A stretch of DNA of 37,250 nucleotides, taken from contig NZ_JALEGS010000063.1 of assembly GCF_022763345.1 (NCBI RefSeq), forward strand, positions 1-37,250. Reading direction: 5' to 3'. The notes under the pieces were generated by a model. The model did no database searches. It saw only the letters and a list, made by a program, of their open reading frames with translations, and had not been told where the DNA came from. This DNA is from Phaeodactylibacter sp. Its GTDB lineage: Bacteria > Bacteroidota > Bacteroidia > Chitinophagales > Saprospiraceae. The position numbers and the translations under genes are program-made. Of the stretch, positions 1-7,649 are shown piece by piece (position 1 is the first letter of the stretch; each line of letters begins with the position of its first letter).

Positions 1-199
1 CCTACTCAATGCTTGCCCGTGTCTCGTCGCCTTTGCGCTTTGTTGGATATCTAACCAACTTATGAAAAACTGATGATCCAACAAAAGTGAGTGCCTGCTG
101 TTCTTTGCGAAGTACTACCAAGGGGAAGTTTGCGGAAGGGTATTCAAAAAACCCGTTTTTCTCTTCGTACAATCGTTCACTCACGAATCCAATATCATT

Positions 200-484
200 A
201 TGGCTAAGGCAATTTGGAACAATCAGGTCATCGCGGAAAGCAACGAGACCAAAACGGTTGAGGGCAATAAGTACTTTCCACCGGAGTCCATTAATAAGGA
301 GTTTTTCAGGGATTCAGACTTTCGCACGACTTGTCCCTGGAAAGGAGAAGCCTCCTATTTTACCATCGCAGTAGACGGAAAAGAGAATAAGGATGCGGCA
401 TGGTACTATCCGGAAACCAGCGAGGCGGCAAAGCACATAAAAGGTTATGTAGCCTTTTGGCGTGGCGTTGAAGTGGAGCTATAG
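200..484 (+). CDS. DUF427 family protein
   Basis: A 94-residue protein whose whole length matches the small DUF427 family: an N-terminal strand with AIWNNQVIAES, a central VEGNKYFPPESI segment, the TTCPWKGEASYF core and a C-terminal YVAFWRGVEVE strand. The family is a compact beta-rich fold with no established reaction; I cannot assign one. The ATG at 200 gives the normal family length. It stands alone on the plus strand and converges on murA with a 72-base gap in which I see no clear terminator. No membrane segment or signal peptide is visible, so it is probably cytosolic. The 199 bases upstream show no convincing TAnnTTTG promoter and no other supported gene. Confidence 0.85.
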   Translation: MAKAIWNNQVIAESNETKTVEGNKYFPPESINKEFFRDSDFRTTCPWKGEASYFTIAVDGKENKDAAWYYPETSEAAKHIKGYVAFWRGVEVEL

Positions 485-556
485 CGGCGGAGTGGTGACT
501 CTGAAGTCGCTGGTGCTGTAGGCGAACCGCTTCCCAGCTACAATTTCGGTTTTACC

Positions 557-1876
557 TTACCCCTCCACCCGCTCAATCCGCGCTCCCAGGGCTCTCAGCC
601 GCGCATCAATCTGCTCATAGCCCCGGTCGATCTGATGGATGTTGTGGATGACGCTCTTGCCTTTTGCCGAAAGGGCCGCAATCAGCAGGGCTACCCCGGC
701 ACGGATATCCGGTGAGGACATTTCGATGCCCCGGAGCTGGTTTTTCCGCCCCAGCCCGATGACGGTAGCCCGGTGCGGGTCGCAGAGAATGATCTGCGCG
801 CCCATGTCAATGAGTTTATCCACAAAAAACAGGCGGCTTTCAAACATCTTTTGGTGGATGAGCACGCTGCCCTTGGCTTGTGTGGCGATGACCAGCATAA
901 TGCTCATCAGGTCGGGCGTAAAGCCGGGCCAGGGGGCATCGTAAATGGTCATGATGGAGCCATCGATGAAGGTTTGTATCTCGTAGGTGTCCTGCTGCGG
1001 GATGCGGATGTTGTCGCCTTCGAAGTCGAGCTTGATGCCCATGCGCTCGAAGGCAGTGGGGATGATGCCCAGCTGATCTATCCGGGCATCTTTTATGGTG
1101 ATGTCTGACTGAGTCATGGCGGCCAGGCCGATGAAGGAGCCAATCTCAATCATATCGGGCAGGAGGCGGTGCTCGGTGCCTTTTAGTTCGTTCACCCCTT
1201 CTATCGTCAGTAGATTGGAGCCGATGCCTTCGATTTTGGCGCCCATTTGCACCAGCATGCGACAGAGTTGCTGCACGTAGGGCTCGCAGGCGGCATTGTA
1301 AATTTGTGTGGTGCCTTTAGCGAGGACGGCAGCCATCACTACGTTGGCGGTTCCTGTGACGGAAATCTCATCCATCAGCAAGTAGGTGCCTTTCAGCCCT
1401 TCCGGTGCGGTAACGGAGTACTGCCGTTTTTCAGCTTCGTAGTCGAAATGTGCGCCGAGCTTTTGGAGGCCGACGAAGTGCGTATCCAATCTGCGGCGGC
1501 CGATTTTGTCGCCGCCTGGTTGTGGGAGAAAAGCCTGTCCGTACCGGGCCAGCAGTGGCGCAATAAGCATGACAGAGCCCCGGATTCGGCTGGCATCCCG
1601 GCGGAATTCCGGTGTTTCAAAGAAGCCAAGGTCTATAGCATCGGCCTGAAGCTGATAGGAGTGGGGGCTTTTTTGTTCCACCTTTACGCCCAGCCCGCGC
1701 AGGAGGTCGAGCAGGCGGTTGACATCAAGGATGTTGGGGAGATTGGAAAGGGTGACCGGTTCAGTGGTCAGGAGGGTGGCACAAAGCACCTGAAGGGCTT
1801 CATTTTTGGCACCCTGTGGGGTAATGTTTCCGCTCAGTGGCAAACCACCGTGCACTTCGAAGGCATCGAAAGACAT
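557..1876 (-). CDS. murA: UDP-N-acetylglucosamine 1-carboxyvinyltransferase
   Basis: MurA transfers enolpyruvate from PEP to UDP-GlcNAc, the first committed step of peptidoglycan precursor synthesis, in the cytosol. The 439 residues match the usual length, with the N-terminal GxxxxxGAKNEAL motif (residues 11-27), the active-site loop PGGDKIGRRRLDTH (about 120-133) and the C-terminal repeat with SSPDIRAGVALLIAAL. The loop residue that is Cys115 in E. coli MurA and is alkylated by fosfomycin is Asp123 here (codon at 1508-1510). Natural Asp variants in mycobacteria and chlamydiae are active but fosfomycin-insensitive, so intrinsic resistance is expected. It is the last gene of the glmS > DUF4290 > murA block, with a candidate promoter of its own and a two-state hairpin just upstream. 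Confidence 0.96.
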   Translation of the reverse strand: MSFDAFEVHGGLPLSGNITPQGAKNEALQVLCATLLTTEPVTLSNLPNILDVNRLLDLLRGLGVKVEQKSPHSYQLQADAIDLGFFETPEFRRDASRIRGSVMLIAPLLARYGQAFLPQPGGDKIGRRRLDTHFVGLQKLGAHFDYEAEKRQYSVTAPEGLKGTYLLMDEISVTGTANVVMAAVLAKGTTQIYNAACEPYVQQLCRMLVQMGAKIEGIGSNLLTIEGVNELKGTEHRLLPDMIEIGSFIGLAAMTQSDITIKDARIDQLGIIPTAFERMGIKLDFEGDNIRIPQQDTYEIQTFIDGSIMTIYDAPWPGFTPDLMSIMLVIATQAKGSVLIHQKMFESRLFFVDKLIDMGAQIILCDPHRATVIGLGRKNQLRGIEMSSPDIRAGVALLIAALSAKGKSVIHNIHQIDRGYEQIDARLRALGARIERVEG

Positions 1877-1897
1877 AGCGTTGTTTTGGTTTTACCG

Positions 1898-1905
1898 CAA
1901 AGGTA
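1898..1905 (-). promoter_or_regulatory. Candidate -7 element for murA
   Basis: Reads TACCTTTG on the minus strand, matching the Bacteroidota consensus TAnnTTTG. Transcription would start about 17 bases before the murA ATG. No clear TTTG -33 box is seen at the expected spacing, so this is a partial match. Confidence 0.45.
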
Positions 1906-1939
1906 AGCCCAAAAAGGAGGAAAGTCGAATGTAAGAAGA

Positions 1940-1977
1940 GATTACTGTTCCCGAAACAGTAATCATTTCGGGAACAG
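1940..1977 (-). promoter_or_regulatory. Two mutually exclusive hairpins upstream of murA
   Basis: Two perfect inverted repeats share bases. One pairs 1945-1956 with 1966-1977 (12 bp, 9-nt loop). The other pairs 1940-1949 with 1955-1964 (10 bp, 5-nt loop). They cannot form together. Read in the murA direction, the second hairpin forms last and is followed by the pyrimidine-rich TCTTCTTAC. This is the geometry of an anti-terminator/terminator switch between DUF4290 and murA, although the U-tract is weak. It could instead be a simple terminator of the upstream genes or an mRNA-processing site. Confidence 0.5.
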
Positions 1978-1989
1978 GACCGAGGTCAT

Positions 1990-2712
1990 CTAGCGTTTGC
2001 TACGGCGGTAATTGCTGCGCCCTCCGCGGGAGCTGCCACCACCGGAGCGCCCGCCTCTGGAGCGGCCACCACCGGACCGCTTATTGTTGGAGCGGCGGCG
2101 GTTGTTGTTATTGTTATTATTATTGTTGTTGCTGCTGCCTTTAGCGAGGTTTTCGATATTCTCGTCCTCGTCCATGGTCAGCTCGCCTTTGGACAAACCT
2201 TTAAGGTCGGATTTGATGACTTCATCGCTAACGTAATGCTCCTTGTTCCAGGTGCGGTAGGCCAGTTTCATGTAGGAACCAATAGTAGCGACGAAACCGT
2301 CCCGCTTGGGGCCTTCCGGCATTTCCTTCGCTTTCTTGATGAGTTCCTGCACGTTATGGCCATAGTGGCGGTAGCGTGCTTCCCAAACGGGGTAAGGTAC
2401 TTGTTCCGGGCGCTTGAGGTGCTCCTCTTCAGTAGGGGGCTCACCGTACGGGTAATCTACATCAAGGTCGTATTCTGCAATGCGGTAGACGTGCTTCCAC
2501 AGGCGCTCGCGGTAATCTTCGATACTGCGGCTCTGCGGGTGCATCATCTGCATCATGTCGATGATCTTTTCGATGTGAGCCTGTCGCTCTGCTCTGTCCT
2601 CTAATGCCTTCGCATAGTGGATCATTTTCTGCACATTACGCCCGTATTCCGGGATGATGAGGTGCTCTCGGTTAGAGTTATACTCCATCCCGATTTTGTT
2701 CGGATCGTTCAT
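1990..2712 (-). CDS. DUF4290 domain protein with Asn-run and RG-rich tail
   Basis: A 240-residue protein with an N-terminal helical DUF4290 domain (about 1-175; motifs include PEYGRNVQKMI, PYPVWEARYRHYG and a second YGHNVQELI). This family is largely restricted to Bacteroidota and is often found beside murA; its function is not established. The tail is low-complexity: an acidic stretch (181-188), ten consecutive asparagines (195-204), then an Arg/Gly/Ser-rich basic segment to residue 240. Such RGG-like tails are typical of nucleic-acid-binding proteins, so RNA binding is a reasonable inference only. It starts 20 bases after glmS, implying co-transcription, and precedes murA by 113 bases. Confidence 0.9.
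   Translation of the reverse strand: MNDPNKIGMEYNSNREHLIIPEYGRNVQKMIHYAKALEDRAERQAHIEKIIDMMQMMHPQSRSIEDYRERLWKHVYRIAEYDLDVDYPYGEPPTEEEHLKRPEQVPYPVWEARYRHYGHNVQELIKKAKEMPEGPKRDGFVATIGSYMKLAYRTWNKEHYVSDEVIKSDLKGLSKGELTMDEDENIENLAKGSSNNNNNNNNNNRRRSNNKRSGGGRSRGGRSGGGSSRGGRSNYRRSKR
2101..2130 (-). repeat. AAY trinucleotide run encoding ten asparagines
   Basis: Ten consecutive AAC/AAT codons within the DUF4290 gene (residues 195-204). The codons alternate, which limits but does not exclude slippage; length changes would stay in frame. Confidence 0.9.
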
Positions 2713-2732
2713 AAAAATTCGTTGACGTTGTT

Positions 2733-4571
2733 TTACTCAACAGTTACAGACTTCGCCAGGTTTCGTGGCTGGTCCACATTACAGCCGCGCATGACGGCAA
2801 TGTGGTACGAAAGCAACTGTAGCGGGATAACGGAAAGCAACGGCGTCAGCGGCTCTTCCGTATCTGGTATTTCAATAGTATAGTCCGCCATTTCGCTAAT
2901 GGTTTTTTCGCCTTCAGTGACGACGGCGATAACCATGCCTTTACGGGCTTTCACTTCCTGAATGTTGCTGACGACCTTGTCGTAGGCGCTCCGGTTAGTT
3001 GCAATAACAATGACCGGCATTTCCTCGTCGATCAGGGCAATAGGGCCATGCTTCATTTCTGCTGCCGGATAGCCTTCTGCGTGGATGTAGGAAATCTCCT
3101 TAAGCTTAAGGGCGCCTTCCAGTGCAACGGGGAAGTTGAAACCTCTGCCGAGGTAAAGGGCGTTTTGGCGATCTTTTATTTCATTTGCAATATACTTAAT
3201 TTGCTCTTCGCACTGTAATGCCCGCTCAATTTTTGCAGGAATATTGTGCAATTCGCTGATTAATTTATGAAAATAGGAGTTGGGGATGCGGCCTCTCTTG
3301 TAGCCCAGGCTGATGGCCATCATCGTCAGGAGTGCCACCTGACCGGTAAAAGCTTTGGTGGATGCCACTCCGATTTCCGGCCCGGCATGGATGTACGAAC
3401 CGGCATCCGTGAGGCGGGCAATGGAAGAGCCCACGGCATTGACCACACCATAAATCATCGCGCCTTTGTCTTTGGCCAGCTCAAGGGCAGCAAGGGTGTC
3501 TGCGGTTTCTCCGGACTGAGAAAGGGCGATGACCACGTCGCCTTCCTGAATGATGGGATTGCGGTAGCGTAATTCCGAAGCGTACTCCACTTCCACCGGA
3601 ATGCGGGCAAGGTCTTCAAAGAGGTACTCACCAATCAGCCCGGCGTGCCAGGACGTACCACAGGCGGCAATGATGAAGCGCTTGGCATTGGAGATGGTTT
3701 TTTCGTATTCATCAACGCCGCCCAGCTTCACGTAAGGCGCTTCCAAACTCAGCCGCCCGCGCATGCAATCGGCAAGGGTCTGAGGCTGTTGATGGATTTC
3801 CTTTAGCATGAAATGCTCGTACCCGCCTTTTTCCAGTTCTTCCACCTGCAGGTCAAATTCCTGTATGAAAGGCGTTTGTACTTTATTTTGGATATTCTTG
3901 ATCTGTAGATCGCCATTACGGTGTACCACGGCAATCTCTTCATCGTTCATATAAATAATCCGCTTGGTGTGCCCGGCGAGCGGTGCCGCATCCGAAGCGA
4001 GGAAGTATTCATCGTCGCCCACGCCAATCACCAGGGGACTGGCTTTTCGGGCTGCGACGAGCTTGTCGGGGTGTTCCCGGTCCATCAGCACAATAGCATA
4101 GGCGCCTACCACACGGTCCAGGGCCAGGCGGACCGCCTCTTCGAGTGGCAGATTGCCGTGGTCCTGTATTTCTTCAATGAGGTGCACAAGAACCTCTGTA
4201 TCGGTTTGGCTCTCGAAAACATGCCCTTCTTTTTGCAGCGCTGTCTTCAGAGAACCGTAGTTCTCGATAATCCCATTGTGGACCATCACCAGCCGGCCAT
4301 TGCCGGAGCGGTGGGGGTGGGCATTGATATCCGTAGGCTCACCGTGGGTAGCCCAGCGGGTATGGCCCAGTCCGACCGTACTGCTGTGGTCGTGCCCTTC
4401 GATGAAGGCTTCTAACTCGGCAACTTTACCTTTGCGTTTGAAGACTTTCAGGTCGCCATTTAGTACCGCAATGCCGGCACTGTCGTACCCGCGGTACTCC
4501 AGCAGTTTCAGTCCGTTAATGAGAAGGGGGCTTGCTTGGCGGGGCCCAATGTAAGCAACAATTCCGCACAT
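2733..4571 (-). CDS. glmS: Glutamine-fructose-6-phosphate transaminase (isomerizing)
   Basis: GlmS makes glucosamine-6-phosphate from fructose-6-phosphate and glutamine, the entry step to UDP-GlcNAc. The 612 residues match the family. The start MCGIVAYIG places the catalytic Cys at position 2, exposed after Met removal. The glutaminase domain (about 1-235) has the HTRWATHG and HNGIIENY motifs. Two SIS sugar-isomerase domains follow, with AACGTSWHAG and SQSGETADT in the first and a canonical C terminus PRNLAKSVTVE. It leads the glmS > DUF4290 > murA block, so amino-sugar supply and the first use of UDP-GlcNAc in wall synthesis are linked. No glmS ribozyme-like structure is recognisable upstream. 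Confidence 0.97.
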   Translation of the reverse strand: MCGIVAYIGPRQASPLLINGLKLLEYRGYDSAGIAVLNGDLKVFKRKGKVAELEAFIEGHDHSSTVGLGHTRWATHGEPTDINAHPHRSGNGRLVMVHNGIIENYGSLKTALQKEGHVFESQTDTEVLVHLIEEIQDHGNLPLEEAVRLALDRVVGAYAIVLMDREHPDKLVAARKASPLVIGVGDDEYFLASDAAPLAGHTKRIIYMNDEEIAVVHRNGDLQIKNIQNKVQTPFIQEFDLQVEELEKGGYEHFMLKEIHQQPQTLADCMRGRLSLEAPYVKLGGVDEYEKTISNAKRFIIAACGTSWHAGLIGEYLFEDLARIPVEVEYASELRYRNPIIQEGDVVIALSQSGETADTLAALELAKDKGAMIYGVVNAVGSSIARLTDAGSYIHAGPEIGVASTKAFTGQVALLTMMAISLGYKRGRIPNSYFHKLISELHNIPAKIERALQCEEQIKYIANEIKDRQNALYLGRGFNFPVALEGALKLKEISYIHAEGYPAAEMKHGPIALIDEEMPVIVIATNRSAYDKVVSNIQEVKARKGMVIAVVTEGEKTISEMADYTIEIPDTEEPLTPLLSVIPLQLLSYHIAVMRGCNVDQPRNLAKSVTVE

Positions 4572-4963
4572 AGCTCTTTGGGTTTAAAGTTGTACAATGA
4601 TTATGATGTGTTGGTGTACGGGTGACTACTGAACACTTCCGGAAAAGTGCATTGCAAGTAAACAGGTAGCAAAGTAGTATTACCGTATACTTATTCTTTA
4701 GCGTAGCTCAGGCAAAACCTGGCGAACGCACTTCTGATTCCATTCATCTAGCTACAGGTTCTGTCAACCATGTATGACCTTGGGATTTAAGCGGGATTAG
4801 GATTCGATTTTATGTGAGTGTTGTCCTAATAAAACAGAAATCCGGTTGGTTGTTTTGAGCTGTACCGGAGTTCTGTTTTTTCCCGAAATGGGCGTGGGTC
4901 CGCAAAGTACAAACTTTTGGGGATTCCCGCACCACTTCTGATAAGATATTCCGGTTTACAATG
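4572..4963. other. Intergenic region between glmS and the DUF4270 gene
   Basis: 392 bases without a supported gene. It holds the glmS leader on its left and a strong inverted repeat (4833-4877) on its right. TAGCTCAG at 4696 resembles a tRNA D-arm, but no acceptor stem or T-loop follows. No full TAnnTTTG promoter for glmS was found; CTACTTTG near 4670 on the minus strand is one base off. Confidence 0.7.
4833..4881 (-). terminator. Terminator after the DUF4270 gene (U-rich on both strands)
   Basis: AACAGA (4833-4838) pairs with TCTGTT (4872-4877), and TCCGGT (4841-4846) with ACCGGA (4864-4869), across a 2x2 internal loop. A T-run follows on the plus strand and TTTTATT on the minus strand. It lies 83 bases after the DUF4270 stop and should end that transcript. 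Confidence 0.65.
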
Positions 4964-6397
4964 TTACAGCCGTGTGAAAGTAACGCTCAGGGTGACAGGA
5001 AATTGTGGGTGCTCTCCTCCGTAGAACAGTACCCGTTCCGCTACCTCTGATCGCTTCGCATCGGTAAGGTCGTTGTTTTCGATGGGGATGAGGTATAGTT
5101 CATCGGACATCCTGCCTTCCAGCACTTCTTGCAGGTAAGTGGAAATGGCCATGCGGTATCGGACCACCCCTTCGGATTCGATAAATTCCGGGACGCCCCC
5201 GAAACCGGCTTCAAAAGGTACCTGTGCGTTATCGGCAAAGATCATATCCGAAATAAACACTTCCTCCCCTGCGTCATTTTCTGCCTTCACGGCTATTTGC
5301 CTTGCAAGCGGGTAGTTAGCGGTGTCGAGGCTTTCTCCTCTGGCAACGTAAAAATCAAGGAAGGCCTGGTTGATGGCAACATTCTCAAATACGCTGAGGT
5401 CCGGAAGTTTAATCTTTGAGCGTAAACCGGCCATGCCCTGAACAAAGAGCAGGCTATCATTCTCCTCTCCATTTTCCAGAAACTCAACGGCATCGGTATC
5501 TTCATAATTGTGCTCAAAAGTGGCGAACTGCACGATCGGGTCAAGCTGGTCGTTTTGGAAAGCTAGCTGATAGTCGCGGGGAGAATCAGTACTGTCCCGG
5601 TAATAAATATGAACACCGGCTCGTATAGATTGCAGCGTAAAAGCAAGCATGCCTTCGGTGGGTACGGTGGGCTCCAGCTGAAAGCCCGGAAAACGCTCCA
5701 GGAAGCGGTCGCTTTCATTGAACACCGTTGTATCTGCCAGATAAAAGCTGATCAGGGATTCGGCCCAAACGGTAGGTAGTGGGACGCGAAGATGCGGGAA
5801 GTTAAGCGTATCGGCTTCTGCCGGCTCTGCCAGTGAAGTGTTATCCAGGTAGTCGGTATAGGATATACTATCGAGCGTGGCAATAAATTCGAGTTCGGCG
5901 AGTGGTTCACTGGCAATGCTCACTTCGTGATCAGAGAAGTACTCCAGGTCCTCGTTAAAAACCTCGGTCAGCTCTGTAACCCGGATCCCAAAGGTTTCGC
6001 CTTCTGTCTTTCCATAGAACCCACCACGTGTGTAAGGCAGGATCAGGACGACGGAGTCCACGCCGGTGATGTCCGCAAAGTTAGGGTGAAACACAGCTGA
6101 AAAGTTGGTGCGTGGAGGCACCAACTGCATATTGATCGTCGACTTGGCCTGCCCGAACACCGGGTCCCGGAAATCTCCGAACAGGAACCGGTCTGCCTGC
6201 AAAACAGGAAAAGGAGAATAGGTCATAAGGGGGTCGCTGAGTTCCGTAGCGACCTGTAGCGTGAAGGTATCTGAGAAGCCGACTTCCGCCCGGTCTTCAT
6301 CAAGCAGCCCGCCTCCGACCAAGGTAGGATCAGCGCAGGCATTGATGAGCATAATGGCGAGGAGGGCACCCAGCCCCCAAAATATATTCCGTTTCAT
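4964..6397 (-). CDS. DUF4270 family lipoprotein
   Basis: A 477-residue exported protein. The N terminus has basic residues, a hydrophobic stretch and a lipobox ending INAC, so Cys21 is the likely lipidated residue. It is followed by DPTLVGGGLL, typical of the DUF4270 family of Bacteroidota surface or periplasmic proteins. The remainder is beta-rich with repeated acidic and aromatic patches (VVLILPYTRGGFYG, RFLFGDFRDPVFGQ). The family has no established biochemical role. The position next to the glycogen-synthase-like gene and panC is an arrangement I recall from other Bacteroidota. It is likely transcribed from its own promoter, since a terminator separates it from the gene upstream. Confidence 0.88.
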   Translation of the reverse strand: MKRNIFWGLGALLAIMLINACADPTLVGGGLLDEDRAEVGFSDTFTLQVATELSDPLMTYSPFPVLQADRFLFGDFRDPVFGQAKSTINMQLVPPRTNFSAVFHPNFADITGVDSVVLILPYTRGGFYGKTEGETFGIRVTELTEVFNEDLEYFSDHEVSIASEPLAELEFIATLDSISYTDYLDNTSLAEPAEADTLNFPHLRVPLPTVWAESLISFYLADTTVFNESDRFLERFPGFQLEPTVPTEGMLAFTLQSIRAGVHIYYRDSTDSPRDYQLAFQNDQLDPIVQFATFEHNYEDTDAVEFLENGEENDSLLFVQGMAGLRSKIKLPDLSVFENVAINQAFLDFYVARGESLDTANYPLARQIAVKAENDAGEEVFISDMIFADNAQVPFEAGFGGVPEFIESEGVVRYRMAISTYLQEVLEGRMSDELYLIPIENNDLTDAKRSEVAERVLFYGGEHPQFPVTLSVTFTRL

Positions 6398-6504
6398 AGT
6401 TCTTTTTTTGCTGAAGTTCGCGCGCCGTGGATGATTCCACCTGTTCTGTAACGCCAGACTTACCGGAGCATTTCAATCAATGGATCAGGTTTGTCTTTCA
6501 GACG

Positions 6505-6512
6505 CAAAAGTA
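6505..6512 (-). promoter_or_regulatory. Candidate -7 element for the DUF4270 gene
   Basis: Reads TACTTTTG on the minus strand (TAnnTTTG match), about 108 bases before the start codon. It sits just after the terminator of the preceding gene. No TTTG -33 box at the right spacing. Confidence 0.4.
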
Positions 6513-6563
6513 GTTACCTGAAGGGAAAGAGTAAAAAAAAGATAGGCCCGTTGTATACAGAAG

Positions 6564-6608
6564 AAAAAATTCAGCCCTGCTAAACCGTTTCGGGCGAGCA
6601 GGGCTGAA
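6564..6608 (-). terminator. Terminator of the glycogen-synthase-like gene
   Basis: A perfect 12-bp inverted repeat (6570-6581 with 6597-6608) with a 15-nt loop. On the minus strand it is followed directly by TTTTTT (6569-6564). It lies 28 bases after the stop codon of the gene ending at 6637. Confidence 0.85.
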
Positions 6609-6636
6609 AATGGTATTATGGTAAAGAGTCTTTGAA

Positions 6637-7461
6637 CTAGCTTTCCTCCACTTCCTCTGTTACGAGGGTCTCGAAGAATTCCTTGATTGGCGCTTCGAAG
6701 CCTTCTTCACCTTGATAATCCAGAACGGGCTTGTCGGTATCAGAGAGGGCTTTCTTAACGCTGTCATCAATTTGCGCACTACCCTGAATCAAGGCATCGG
6801 CGAAGTGGATCGCTCCATGGTGAAGGGTTACCCCTTTGCCGTTCTGATAGGCGCTCAGGTCATCCTCTGTCAGGTTGTTAATAGAGGCTTTAGCCATGAA
6901 GGCGTCTGAAAAAGTTTTTTCCGGAGACCCGTTGTAGATAGAATAGACTACTTTGGCATTCTGGAAAAGCGGCTCGTTCTTGTAAGCTGTTTTGAGGTAA
7001 AGCGGGATAAGGCTCGTCATCCAGCCGTTGCAAAAGACCACATCCGGAGTCCAGCCAAACTTCTTGACCGTCTCGATAACGCCTTTGCAGAAGAAGACCA
7101 TGCGGTCGGGGTTGTCTTCGAATGGTTGGTCGTCAGCATCCGTAAAGATGCGCTTGCGCTTGAAAAAGTCCTCGTTGTCCAGGAAGTAAACCTGCATGCG
7201 TGCCTCAGGCAGTGAGGCTACCTTTATAATTAGTGGGTAGTCGTCGTCATCCACAATAATGTTCATCCCAGAAAGGCGAACGACTTCGTGCAGTCTGTGG
7301 CGGCGCTCGTTAATTGTGCCAAAACGTGGCATAAGCACCCTAATTTCCATTCCGTTTTCCTGTATATATTGCGGAAGCTTCCGTGCTATATTGGCAATTT
7401 CTGACGCAGCGGTATAAGGCTGCATTTCCTGCGAAACAATCAGCACTCTTGTCTTACTCAT
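6637..7461 (-). CDS. Short glycogen/starch-synthase-like protein (GT5 N-domain only)
   Basis: 274 residues matching only the N-terminal Rossmann domain of glycogen synthases (VLIVSQEMQPY at 6-16, RVLMPRFG near 41-48, VVFCNGWMTSLIPLYLK near 142-158). Real GlgA is about 480 residues, has the ADP-glucose-binding KTGGL motif near its start and a C-terminal GT1-type catalytic domain. Here the KTGGL position reads AASEI and the second domain is absent. A glucosyltransferase activity is therefore doubtful; a regulatory or binding role is possible. The short form beside panC/panD appears to be a Bacteroidota family in its own right, so this is not a recent truncation. The C terminus is acidic. It is transcribed divergently from panC. 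Confidence 0.85.
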   Translation of the reverse strand: MSKTRVLIVSQEMQPYTAASEIANIARKLPQYIQENGMEIRVLMPRFGTINERRHRLHEVVRLSGMNIIVDDDDYPLIIKVASLPEARMQVYFLDNEDFFKRKRIFTDADDQPFEDNPDRMVFFCKGVIETVKKFGWTPDVVFCNGWMTSLIPLYLKTAYKNEPLFQNAKVVYSIYNGSPEKTFSDAFMAKASINNLTEDDLSAYQNGKGVTLHHGAIHFADALIQGSAQIDDSVKKALSDTDKPVLDYQGEEGFEAPIKEFFETLVTEEVEES

Positions 7462-7518
7462 AAGCGGTAAAAATTTAAAAAAATAACGATGTCACCGAAG
7501 GTTCAATGAACAAGTTTG

Positions 7519-7526
7519 CAAATTTA
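7519..7526 (-). promoter_or_regulatory. Candidate -7 element for the glycogen-synthase-like gene
   Basis: Reads TAAATTTG on the minus strand (TAnnTTTG), about 58 bases before the start codon. It lies 63 bases from the oppositely oriented panC element, so the two divergent promoters share this region. Confidence 0.45.
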
Positions 7527-7588
7527 ACAAAAAAATGCTGTTATTGCCGTATTTGTCTGGCTCTTAATGCGCTGTTAACAAAAACGTC

Positions 7589-7596
7589 TATATTTG
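7589..7596 (+). promoter_or_regulatory. Candidate -7 element for panC
   Basis: TATATTTG matches TAnnTTTG. Transcription would begin near 7600, giving a leader of about 50 bases to the ATG at 7650. No good TTTG box 19-21 bases upstream. Confidence 0.45.
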
Positions 7597-7649
7597 CGCC
7601 CTGATTGGCCGCCCTATTGGCCGTGCCATTGATTTTTGAACTTTACCTG

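Noticed and set aside
2..184. 60-codon minus-strand frame at the window start
   Set aside because: No promoter, family match or conserved neighbour; it may be chance.
1247..1906. Open frame antisense to murA
   Set aside because: Lies wholly opposite conserved murA sequence and has no recognisable features.
1911..1926. GAGGAAAGTC motif resembling RNase P RNA
   Set aside because: The 113-base gap is far too short for RNase P RNA and no other conserved region is present.
4690..4770. tRNA-like sequence with TAGCTCAG
   Set aside because: No acceptor stem, no T-loop GGTTCGA and no CCA-proximal pairing; only the D-arm-like octamer matches.
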